Shown: piece by piece, positions 33,951 to 43,764 of the stretch
Numbering within the stretch: the stretch's first letter is position 1
Layout: every line of letters starts with the position of its first letter
NCBI GenBank assembly: GCA_024364735.1
Contig: JAGFNQ010010088.1
Span: 62,001 to 126,000 of the forward strand
Length of the DNA stretch: 64,000 bases
Source: Boesenbergia rotunda
Lineage: Eukaryota; Streptophyta; Magnoliopsida; Zingiberales; Zingiberaceae
Direction: 5' to 3'
Notes under the pieces: generated by a model
The model's input: only the letters and a program-made list of their open reading frames with translations
The model's database searches: none
What the model was told of the DNA's origin: nothing
Translations under genes and position numbers: made by a program

Positions 33951-34257
33951 TTGATTCTTTAACTCCTTTTATCTTTAAATGCATGGTTATTTTGTTATCT
34001 GAGTAGGTTTATTTACCTTAGCTCTGTTGTGCTTGTTTTCCTGCTTTATATTTGATCTTGGAGTTAAAAATCCAACATTTCAGTTATACAGTCTCGGCTC
34101 TTATTTTCTAATCCAACGAGTACCGCTAGTACGCGTGTAATTTAGAAATATCACGTGACCTATCTAGGATTTGGTTGACATTAGAAATGCCCTACCCATT
34201 AGATTATTTACATGTTTGTTTGATATGGTTCTGATGTGGGTGCATGTGTTTCTTATT

Positions 34258-34575
34258 GATTCCATTATATAGAGTGGTTGTGCTCCTCCGTTGGGTACTA
34301 GAGCCGTTGTGCTCCTCTTCTTGGAGTTAGAGATTGTTCTTCCTTGTTCTAGGGTATTAGAGCGATTGTGCTCCCCTGGGGTTTTAATATAGAGCGGTTG
34401 TGCTCCCCGTCGGATACTAGAGCGATTGTACTCTCCTTTCTGGAGTAGAGGTTGTTCCTCTTTGTTCTTGGGTATTAGAGTGGTTGTGCTCCCTTGGGAT
34501 TTTTGATACAGAGCGGTTATGCTCCCCCTTTTTCTTGGAGTTCGAGATTGAGGTTGTTCTCCCAACATCCTATTC
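34258..34575. repeat. Degenerate repeat of GAGCGGTTGTGCTCC type
   Basis: About ten variants of AGAGCGGTTGTGCTCC, many with AGAG...CTCC ends that can pair, are spaced 25-60 bases apart between variable linkers such as GGGTATTAGAG and CTTGGAGT. A 137-codon minus frame through it (34164-34577) encodes a peptide that only mirrors the repeat (GAQPLYI, EHNRS). The array resembles internal repeats of retrotransposon leaders or LTRs, but I could not place LTR ends. Confidence 0.6.
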
Positions 34576-34599
34576 ACTCGACACTCGTAGGAGATGGAT

Positions 34600-36620
34600 C
34601 TGAGAGTGCGTACAGTTGTTACAGCTCTTGCTTAGTCAGCCACACAAATATGTGTGATGGTTGTAAATTGGTGTGTGCAGGTGACTCATGTTCTTGCATC
34701 ATTTGCCTACGATGAATCAGACATTTGTTTGAGCTATGATTGTTGCACTTGATTAACTTGCATATACGTATCTGATTTGTTCTTGTTATTTAATCTGGAT
34801 ATGCTTAGTAATACGAGCAACTTACTGATTTGGTATGGGGATTTTTTGATCATGCCCCAAAGGTATACTTTTGCATTTGTTGTATACTCTATTTTTTTTC
34901 CAGAGACTGTATACCTTGTTTCTATTTATTTTTATTATCTTATTTATACCATGCATTCATCTGTTCACTATATCCATAGAGTTCGATTCCGGACTCACCA
35001 TCGCCTGCTTTTCTTTTGTTTCAAGTGGTAGATAGCTGCGTTTCGTGCGGCAGGAGAGGATCCATATATGTCGTTCCTTATTGTCGAATTTTCTGATTTG
35101 AGTTTGTTATTATTTTTCTAGAGATGTTATTTTATTTCCATAGTTGATGTGTCGGTACTTTATCATTCTTTGGTGGATTTATATTTATGTCATGGAATAT
35201 TTTCGATTTATTTACATTAACTCTATAGAGTTTTGGTTATGCTATTATTTATTATTTGGATCTTAATAAATTGCGTGGATGTGTTGTGTTATTTCTTTTA
35301 TCGTTAACCATATGTGGCTGTACTTAATATAATATGTGTGAGATGATGTATATAAGTCTCATATAGTCTATCGTATAAGAAAAATATTGTTTAATTTTCG
35401 AATAAATATGAGCCTATAAAGGCGTGACAACATTCTCGGAGGTTAAATGAAAGTTTCTACATAGGCGGCGTGGGACCTTGTGGCCGAAGCTTTCGGAGTC
35501 TCATAGCCTCGAGAAGATCTGCTGGTAGCACCCGTTACATGTGTGCGTGAATTCCTCTACGCTACGTTAGACCTCTCTTGGCCTAATAAAACAAGAAATG
35601 GACAATGTTTGGCTTGGAGAGGCTCAGCCCATCAAAATTATTTTCTTCATAATTGATTATAAATCTATCATGATATATAGCCGAAATTTAAAAAATGGCA
35701 ATATAATTCTCAATATACGTAGAAAAGTGAATCAGGGGGTCCATTTCTATAGTGCTGAAAATGGAGCAAACTCGCACTATTTATCATGATCTATAGGTTC
35801 TTATGCCTCTCAGTGCTCAGTAGGACCGCACAGTATATATATAGACATATAGTAGTGTTATTAAGTGCCCAAAACTTTCTATCATCTTGTGTCTTTAATT
35901 TCTCACAAGAAGATAATTGATTATATATATAGCTTGATTGCTTCACGTGCATGGCCCATGAAAGTAGAGAGTATCAGAGTGACTGACCGATCGAGCTCAA
36001 AATGAATACAGATTCTGTGAACATTATGATTATTATGAATAATGGAAGGTTGATAGCTTATAGCACAAAGATTTTACGTTGAAGCTGATGAGAAACTTAA
36101 TTCTGATCTGGACACCAACGTGGATATATCATAGATAGTGCAGAAAGCAGATTCTCATCATCCTTGTTTGCCACTGAACATTGTAGAATGCATGAGAAAG
36201 TACTTGCACCGATAACTCAATTATTTCATCCAGGGCCTAGTGATAGCACATATATTCTCAATTCTCTAAAGCATTTTCTCATATCTCACGATCAAGATAA
36301 CTACAACTCGTATTTTTTTGGATCATTATCTTTTCTCTTTATCTTGCATGCACTGGTTTATAAGTCAAATTATAAGCAGGGCAAAGGGCCTTAGTGATCG
36401 AGGCTGTTGATATATATATAATGCCTTGGACTTTTCTTGGAATGCAAAGTATTTTTTTTAATTCCATTATTTGGATGGATTAATGTGAGTGGTGTCTCGG
36501 CCACTTGAGCATGCATGCATGTGGCTGCATCGCCCAAAGGGATATGGTGGGTGGTAGTGAGGGACAAGGAAGCATTAATTCATGCTTAATAATTGGGCCA
36601 ATTCAATGGAATATACTGAT
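34600..36620. other. Intergenic, no supported gene
   Basis: AT-rich, with several short open frames lacking domains. The stretch 35440-35580 is GC-richer and may be the edge of an unidentified repeat. I see nothing else to annotate. Confidence 0.4.
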
Positions 36621-36629
36621 TCCGGTTTT

Positions 36630-37530
36630 GTTTATGGATAGCTCGGCCAGCTCGGTCAGCCAGTCTGGCGTCACGAAAACCCAGTGGAAGGGCCAGCAAA
36701 GGCTCCTCTCGGGAGTTCCCAAGCTAAGAATCCTACCGAAGCACTAGACGACTGACCCAGGGAGCGTCAGTTAGGTCGGCTCCGAGCACCCTCGACTCGG
36801 CCACCTGGCCCCATTCCCAACCCCAGACTAGGTCAGGAAAGTTGATCCCCCGCACCATGACAACCTATAGACCAGAAACATGGCAGCACAGGTACAGTCC
36901 AACAAACCTCCAACTCAGGGCGTACCCCACGCCTCATATCTCCCAGTCGGATGCGTGGCGGCTCACTCTCCCTGGACGCAACTCGGCCCGGTCCACGACA
37001 CTCGGATCTACTGGTCGGTACTCGATCTCCGGACCCGGCCTTCCCTACATCAGTACATCCGGGGTACGACCGTGGCGTCAGGGTAATATACACCCTACTA
37101 ATTCATAACACACGTCGCGAACAACCCGCCGACTCAGTACTATCATACTGTCAGAGCGCCCCACGTCATGTCGCGGCCGGACGCTCCCATGAACTGGCAA
37201 ACACCCTACCCCTGTACTGTTGACACAGACAGGGGTTGTCAACTCCCCCGGCTATATAAACTCCTCCACTTTCCCTACCGCAGGTATGCGATATATAGCA
37301 CTCTCTTCTACTCTGCTGTCTTTCCTTTTGCTCTACTATATTGCCTGTGAGATACTGACTTGACCGTTGGAGGGCCTGACCCGGAAAAATCCCCAGCAGA
37401 TTTCCTAACGGCCATCTTATCACAGGTCGCATCCACGTCAGAGTCAGTTCGGAGCCAGGTCAGCGGAGCTCGTGGCACTCGGTGTACCGTGTTGTCCTTG
37501 GAATTTCTACCTCGCTTCGCGACAGGATCA
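36630..37530 (+). mobile_element. Probable solo LTR of Gypsy type (approximate ends)
   Basis: A GC-rich block of about 900 bp in AT-rich surroundings. A promoter-like GGCTATATAAACTCCTCC lies at about 37249-37266, with a pyrimidine-rich leader and a CTTGACCGTTGGAGGGCCTG module downstream, the layout of an LTR with U3, R and U5. It shares CTCGGTC/CCGGTC-rich text with the insert at 19306-20447. No gag or pol adjoins it, and I could not fix TG...CA ends or a target duplication. Open frames on both strands here look like composition effects. Confidence 0.5.
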
Positions 37531-37534
37531 ATTG

Positions 37535-38092
37535 CTACTAAACGCGTGGCAAAACACATTGAAAATGCATGGATCTGCTTTATACAAAAGATTCAATCAT
37601 TGGATTTGGTTTTGCAATTTAGATTCGGCGACTCCATCATAGACTTAATTAAACCGTTGACTTCAGATGTTTCATTGTGAATGCGCGTTGACTCTCTTTA
37701 GAATATTCTGACGGCACTTTTGTTCCACTCGGTTTTGACTCGGCATATTCATCCTCATTTGCTTTAATTGGAAGTAACTTTGGAATTGCAAAAGCTGAAT
37801 TGAAAAGAAATGCAAATAATGGTTTGAACTGTGCCTGATGATGCCATCGCACTACTGCATTATTATCTTTGGGCCTCCAGATTAATTATTCAGTTGACAA
37901 TTAAAGGTCAAAAGCACTAATTCTTTAATAGATTCAATCATTAATTGGCGTTTTCTTCATTAATTAAAGATATATGTTCTTGATTAACCAAAACTAATCC
38001 TAATGCTGAATATTAAACTGGAATACTGAAACTAGCTTGAAGAGTAATAGTTAGTTTTCTCCCTCCTGACATTGTGAACAAACAAGAAGGAT
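37535..38092. other. Intergenic spacer
   Basis: No feature seen apart from short chance frames. It ends at the left flank of the large foldback. Confidence 0.4.
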
Positions 38093-38761
38093 GAATGAAG
38101 TTAGGCAATTTATCAAAGAGCGCATCCAAGAATTGATATTTATTAAAAAAACGTCTTATGATTTTATTTTTACCAAAGGACGCACTAATTTTAGTGAACT
38201 TCCTCTTTTACCCCTCCTGCTATGTACTGCCTTTTTCTTTCTCTCTCAGTAACAAATTTCGAGAAGTCTGCACGTGATGTTTCAGACTTTTATTTTAAAA
38301 TAATATATTATTGAATCGGAGCTAAACTAAAAAACGTAAGGTAAAATCGAAAAAATATTTCAGTTAAAAAATATCTCATCTAACTTATTTAAAAATATAA
38401 ATAAATAATTTTTTATATTTAGTTAATAGAAATTAATATATTAAATAATATTTAATAAATATATTAATGTAAAAAAATTGAAAAAAAAAGAAAAAAATTA
38501 AAAAAAGAAGAGCGTGGGCCTGAAATCTTTTGATTCAGGCCCGACGTGGACTCAAATTTTTTTTCTATTTTAAAAATATATTAATATATAAAAAAACGTA
38601 TCAAAATACTTAATTTCATATTCAAACGCAGGACCTGAAGTCATCCCAGGAGGGTCTGAAGTCAAATAACTTCAGATCTTATAAATAATTATATTAATTT
38701 AATAAATAATAATTAAATATAAAAAATATTTTTAAAATTAAAAAAATTTCAATACCCTTGG

Positions 38762-38787
38762 GGCCTGAAGTCATCAGACTTCAGGCC
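38762..38787. repeat. Short perfect palindrome in the left foldback arm
   Basis: GGCCTGAAGTC and its reverse complement GACTTCAGGCC are separated by ATCA. A longer relative at 40818-40850 in the right arm has 13-base stems. GCCTGAAGTC-like words recur many times in 38500-38830 and 40820-41130 in both orientations. Confidence 0.85.
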
Positions 38788-38894
38788 TAAGGAGCCTGAA
38801 GTCTGATGACTTTAGGCCTCCAGAAAAAAATATAAAAAAAAATTTAATAAAAAATATAATATATAATTACATAATAATAAAATGTTATTATAAT

Positions 38895-39842
38895 GAAATC
38901 TAGATATGGGAGGTCCATCAGTGGGTTTTGGTCAAAACCAACTTATATTTCTAAACTACTCCTATTTCATTAGTGATATCTAATATATAAATGTTTGGAC
39001 ACCTAAAATATCATCTCCTACCTCTACCCTCTCTATTCATATGGAGTTTTCAGAAATCTAGATATGGGAGGTCCATCAGTAGGTTTTGGTCAAAACCAAC
39101 TTATATTTCTAAACTACTCCTATTTCATTAGTGATATCTAATATATAGATGTTTGGACACCTAAAATATCATCTCCTACCTCTACCCTCTCTATTCATAT
39201 GGAGTTTTCAGAAATCTAGATATGGGAGGTCCATCAGTGAGTTTTGATCAAAACTCACTGATATTTCTAAACTACTCCTATTTCATTGATGATATCTAAT
39301 ATATAGATGTTTGGACACCTAAAACATCATCTCCTACCTCTACCCTCTCTATTCATATGGAGTTTTCAGAAATCTAGATATGAGAGGTCTATCAGTGAGT
39401 TTTGGTCAAAACTCACTGATATTTCTAAACTACTCCTATTTCATTGGTGATATCTAATATATAGATGTTTGGACACCTAAAACATCATCTCCTATCTCTA
39501 CCCTCTCTATTCATATGGAGTTTTCAGAAATCCAGATATGGGAGGTCCATCAGTGAGTTTTGGTCAAAAATCACAGATATTTCTAAACTTCTCCTATTTT
39601 ATTGGTGATATCTAATATATAGATGATTGGACACCTAAAACATTATCTCCTACCTCTACCCTCTCTATTCATATGGAGTTTTCAGAAATCCAGATATGGG
39701 AGGTCCATCAGTGAGTTTTGGTCAAAACTCACTAATATTTCTAAACTACTCCTATTTCATTGGTGATATCTAATATATAGATGTTTGGGCACCTAAAACA
39801 TCATCTCCTACCTCTACCCTCTCTATTCATATGGAGTTTTCA
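38895..39842 (+). repeat. Six tandem 158-bp units, left arm
   Basis: Units begin GAAATC(T/C)AGATATGGGAGG at 38895, 39053, 39211, 39369, 39527 and 39685, a constant 158-bp step; a partial seventh starts at 39843. Each unit holds GTTTTGGTCAAAAC, ATCTAATATATAGATGTTTG and CTCTATTCATATGGAGTTTT. Units differ by a few substitutions only. Confidence 0.93.
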
Positions 39843-39934
39843 GAAATCCAGATATGGTAGGTCCATCAGTGAGTTTTGACCAAAACTCACTGATGGACCT
39901 CCCATATCAGTGGGTTTTGACCAAAACCCACTGA

Positions 39935-40698
39935 TGGACCTTCCATATCTGGATTTCTGAAAACTTCATATGAATAGAGAGGGTAGATATCACCAATGAA
40001 ATAGGAGTAGTTTAGAAATATTAGTGAGTTTTGACCAAAACTCACTGATGAACCTCCCATATTTGGATTTCTGAAAACTCCATATGAATAGATAGGGTAG
40101 AGGTAGGAGATAATGTTTTAGGTGTTCAAACATCTATATATTAGATATCACCAATGAAATAGGAGTAGTTTAGAAATATCTGTGAGTTTTGACCAAAACT
40201 CACTGATAGACCTCCCATATCTGGATTTCTGAAAACTCCATATGAATAGAGAGGGTAGAGGTAGGAGATGATATTTTAGGTGTCCAAACATCTATATATT
40301 AGATATCACCAATGAAATATGAGTAGTTTAGAAATATCAGTGAGTTTTGACCAAAACTCACTGATGGACCTCCCAATCTGGATTTCTGAAAACTCCATAT
40401 GAATAGAGAGGGTAGAGGTAGTAGATGATGTTTTAGGTGTCCAAACATCTATATATTAGATATCACCAATGAAATAGGAGTAGTTTAGAAATATCAGTGA
40501 GTTTTGATCAAAACTCACTGATGGGCCTCCCATATCTGGATTTCTGAAAACTCCATATGAATAGAGAGGGTAGAGGTAGGAGATGATGTTTTAGGTGTCC
40601 AAACATCTATATATTAGATATCACTAATGAAATAGGAATAGTTTAGAAATATCAGTGGGTTTTGACCAAAACCCACTAATGGACCTCCCATATCTAGA
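39935..40698 (-). repeat. Five 158-bp-type units, right arm, inverted
   Basis: The same unit in reverse orientation, recognisable by GGATTTCTGAAAACTCCATA recurring about every 158 bases (near 40065, 40220, 40378, 40537). The first unit is shortened by an internal deletion near 39986. The array is one unit or more shorter than the left one. Confidence 0.88.
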
Positions 40699-41549
40699 TT
40701 TCATTATAATAACATTTTATTATTATGAAATTATATATTATATTTTTTTATAAAAATTATAAATAATATATAATTATATATTATATTTTTTATAAAAAAA
40801 ATTTATATTTTTTTATGGAGGGCCTGAAGTCATCAGACTTCAGGCCCTCCTTAGGCCTGAAGTCTGATAACTTCAGGTCCTAAGGGTATTGAAATTTTTT
40901 TAATTTTAAAAATATTTTTTATATTTAATTATTATTTATAGGATCTGAAGTTATTTGACTTCAGACCCTCCTGGGATGACTTCAGGCCCTGCGTTTGAAT
41001 CTGAAATTAAGTGTTTTGATATGTTTTTTTATATATTAATATATTTTTAAAATAGAAAAAAAAATTTGAGTCCACGTGGGCTTGAATCAAAAGATTTCAG
41101 ACCCAGCGTGGGCCTGAAATAAAATATTTCAGGCCCACGCTCTTTTTTTTATTTTTCTTTTTTTTCAATTTTTTTACATTAATATATTTATTAAATATTG
41201 TTTAATATATTAATTTCTATTAACTAAATATAAAAATCATTTATTTATATTTTTAAATAAGTTAGATGAGATATTTTTTAACTGAAATATTTTTTCGATT
41301 TTACCTTACGTTTTTTTAGTTTAGCGTCGATTTCATAATATATTATTTTAAAATAAAAGTCTGAAGCATCATGTGCAGACATCTCGGAATTTGTTGCTGA
41401 GAGAGAAAGAGAAAGGCAGTACATAGAAGGAAGGGTAAAAGAGGAAGTTTACTAAAATTAATGCGCCCTTTGGTGAAAATGAAACCATGGGACGTCTTTT
41501 GGTAAATATCAATTCTTGGGTGTACCCTTTGGTAAATTGCCGAATGAAA

Positions 41550-42860
41550 AATGATTAACTAGCTACGTCAGATAATATCGAATCTAAACGATCAATCTGG
41601 TTTCACAGAAGTTTTTCGTCGGCCGTCGGAGTAAATCGGGAAAGTGCACGTGAAGATTCATTCTGGCAACCAACATTCTCAAATTTGCTATCAATTAAGG
41701 GGAAACACTGTACTAATCAATCTCTAAAAAAACACTGTGGCATTTATTAATTCCAACAATTTTTTGTTGTTCTAGTTGAATGAAAGAACATAGAGATTTT
41801 TTTTCTCCCTCTAGGATTGATAAATCAATTCGTTTGTACTTCTAAATCTAAATACCTGGTGCCTAATAGATTATCTCTCACTACACAATAACTTTTAGTA
41901 AAGAAAAACTTTAAAGGATTTCCCAATTATCTCATTTATTTTGTAGATTATTTATTTTTGAATCTTCATGCTAACAATTCGGCTTTGTTTAGTTGTCCTT
42001 TGTTTCAAAACATCACCATATATAAGCATTACCATGTCATTCTATACACACAAAATATTCGTTCAAAAAAAAGAGAGAAAATTTTGCCAACATACATCTA
42101 TTTTTCATTAATTGTTTAATGCCCTAAGCTACACCAAGAGGAATCTCTTTCTTTTTAGGTCATGGACAAAATCTATCTCCTTCCCATTAACTGAATGATA
42201 AAGATATATATGCTTATCTGAAGGTAGGAAAATGTCACAATATCGAACAAGTGTGCGTGTGTGTGTATTTGTCTAAAAAAGATGCACCAAACTAATAACA
42301 TAATAACATGGGAGTTGTGTTAGAGATTTATGAGTACTCTTGTAGCAAAATAAATGAAGTGGGCATATGTTTTGTACCTAATAATTAACTATTTAACTAA
42401 TAATAATTGAGAATCAAATATTCTTAATTTCTCTATTTGTTGGAGGTATATTAGGTCCACGGATGATTGATTTGCTTTTAGGTATCTTAAAGAGATGAAT
42501 CCAATGGAAAGGACAAGGTGTTCTCATAAAGTGGGAGAGTAATCAACTATGACAAGCTAACTAAGGTAGGAAAATAAAGTCCTTTGGAGATTTGTTTGGC
42601 TTGGAGTAGTCGATCATCAATATGACAAGGACGACCGAAATTGAAGAAGGAGCTTAATTGAGCATGCCTCTACTAGGGTTTGACCACTTGCTAGGTGTGG
42701 CACTACAAGACGATAATATATATCTTATACATTCACGTGAATCATTCAATTATACATCCATAGACCCTATAGAGAATCAATAAAATCAATCTTTATCCAG
42801 CATCTTATCTACAAGAACAATAAAGTGGTCATAAATAAATAATCACAAGGAAACGTTAAT
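41550..42860. other. Intergenic spacer
   Basis: AT-rich, no open frame of 60 codons and no element with definable ends. A GTGTGCGTGTGTGTG-type short repeat lies near 42250. Confidence 0.5.
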
Positions 42861-42865
42861 GATTT

Positions 42866-43120
42866 GTAGCGACACCGTCCTCTAGTTCCATCAGACAGCT
42901 CTCTAGATCGTGTTCTACGATCTTTTCACTTTCTACAGTGGATTTTTGTTTTCACCATATTCGAACCCTAGATCTCTAAGATAAGTATTAAAATTTCTTA
43001 TCCTGGAGGTCTAGGGTTTGAATCTGGGAAAGATAAAAATCCACTGTCGGGAATGGGAAAATTATTGGGTCGCCGACCTAGAGGGTTGTCTGCGGGGACT
43101 AGAGAGGTCGGGATCACTAC
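42866..43120. mobile_element. Foldback element, first of an adjacent pair
   Basis: Begins GTAGCGACACCGTCC and ends with the reverse-type GGATCACTAC. The interior is itself inverted: CAGTGGATTTTTG near 42940 pairs with AAAAATCCACTG near 43036, and TCGAACCCTAGA with GGTCTAGGGTTTGAA. No coding. A MITE-like element of the same family follows after 20 bases. Confidence 0.75.
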
Positions 43121-43140
43121 ATAAAAAGGTACTTTTTTAT
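43121..43140. repeat. Near-palindromic spacer between the paired foldbacks
   Basis: ATAAAAAGGTACTTTTTTAT reads almost the same on both strands and separates the two elements exactly. Confidence 0.7.
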
Positions 43141-43393
43141 GTAGCGACACAGCCCCTCTAGCCCCATCAAGCGGCTCTCTAGGCCATGCCCTACAGTCTT
43201 CCCACTCCCAGCAGTGGATTTTTGTGTTCCCCAGATTCGAACCGTAGCTACCAAATTCAATGAACCTTTGTACTTATCCTGGAGGTCTAGAGTTCGAATC
43301 TGAGAAAGGTAAAAATCTACTGCCGGAAGTGGGAAGATCGTAGGGTACAATCTAAAGAGCCGTCTGATAAGACTAGAAGGGTCGTGTCGCTAC
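43141..43393. mobile_element. Foldback element, second of the pair
   Basis: Begins GTAGCGACAC and ends GTGTCGCTAC, a perfect 10-bp terminal inverted repeat. Internal inverted blocks match those of the first element (CCCAGATTCGAACC near 43220; GGTCTAGAGTTCGAATCTGAG near 43285). It lies about 370 bases upstream of the sulfate transporter start. Confidence 0.82.
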
Positions 43394-43662
43394 CATAGGT
43401 GAAGACACGTGTCCAAGTGGCGGGAGGAGAACAAAATTGCATGCTGCCTTTTGCAATAGAGAGGGCGTGTTCCTCGTTAGCGCGTCCCTGCAACAGATAG
43501 ATTCCTCCACGCAACTTCTTCCTCCAACCAGATCTCTCCACGTGAGCACAGTGGACGGTTACTAGGTCCTAGATTGCAATGGCCACTAAGTACCTGCCAC
43601 GTATCCTGTCCCAATCGGGACCCACACTCCACGTCCACTGTGGGAGTGCGAGCTCATCCCTG

Positions 43663-43672
43663 TCTATATAAC
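43663..43672 (+). promoter_or_regulatory. TATA box of the sulfate transporter gene
   Basis: TCTATATAAC lies 93 bases before the ATG, giving a short leader starting near 43695. The preceding 100 bases contain CACGTCCACTGTGGG-like GC-rich sequence, but no specific sulfur-response element that I can name with confidence. Confidence 0.75.
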
Positions 43673-43764
43673 AAACCTTCCATCCTTCGCCTCTGTAGTG
43701 CTAATTAACCTTGTTCTGTACCGACTCTTCTGCTCCCTCCTACGATTCTCAATTATATAGTCGC

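Larger units (their letters stand above)
38104..41541. mobile_element. 3.4-kb foldback element with arm-borne 158-bp tandem arrays
   Basis: Two arms of about 1.7 kb are inverted copies. The left tip reads GGCAATTTATCAAAG; the right tip reversed reads GGCAATTTACCAAAG. Similarity continues through AAGAATTGATATTTA, CTTCCTCTTTTACCC and ATGTACTGCCTTT blocks, then AT-rich DNA, then GCCTGAAGTC-rich palindromes, then the tandem arrays, meeting near 39880-39910. GAATGAA occurs close to both ends (38093-38099 and 41542-41548). There is no open frame of 60 codons on either strand. Long terminal inverted repeats suggest a non-autonomous MULE/foldback transposon; a transcript across it would fold into a very long hairpin. 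Family placement is inference. Confidence 0.85.

Noticed and set aside
36833..37680. Several 80-106 codon frames at 36.8-37.7 kb
   Set aside because: They overlap on both strands within a GC-rich LTR-like block with a TATA box, and none shows a domain.
38895..40698. CRISPR-like regular repeats
   Set aside because: The 158-bp units are contiguous with no spacers, and they lie in the arms of a foldback in a plant genome.
38104..41541. Centromeric or subtelomeric satellite
   Set aside because: The array is short, mirrored about an axis and enclosed by longer inverted repeats with tip motifs, which indicates a transposon-like unit.
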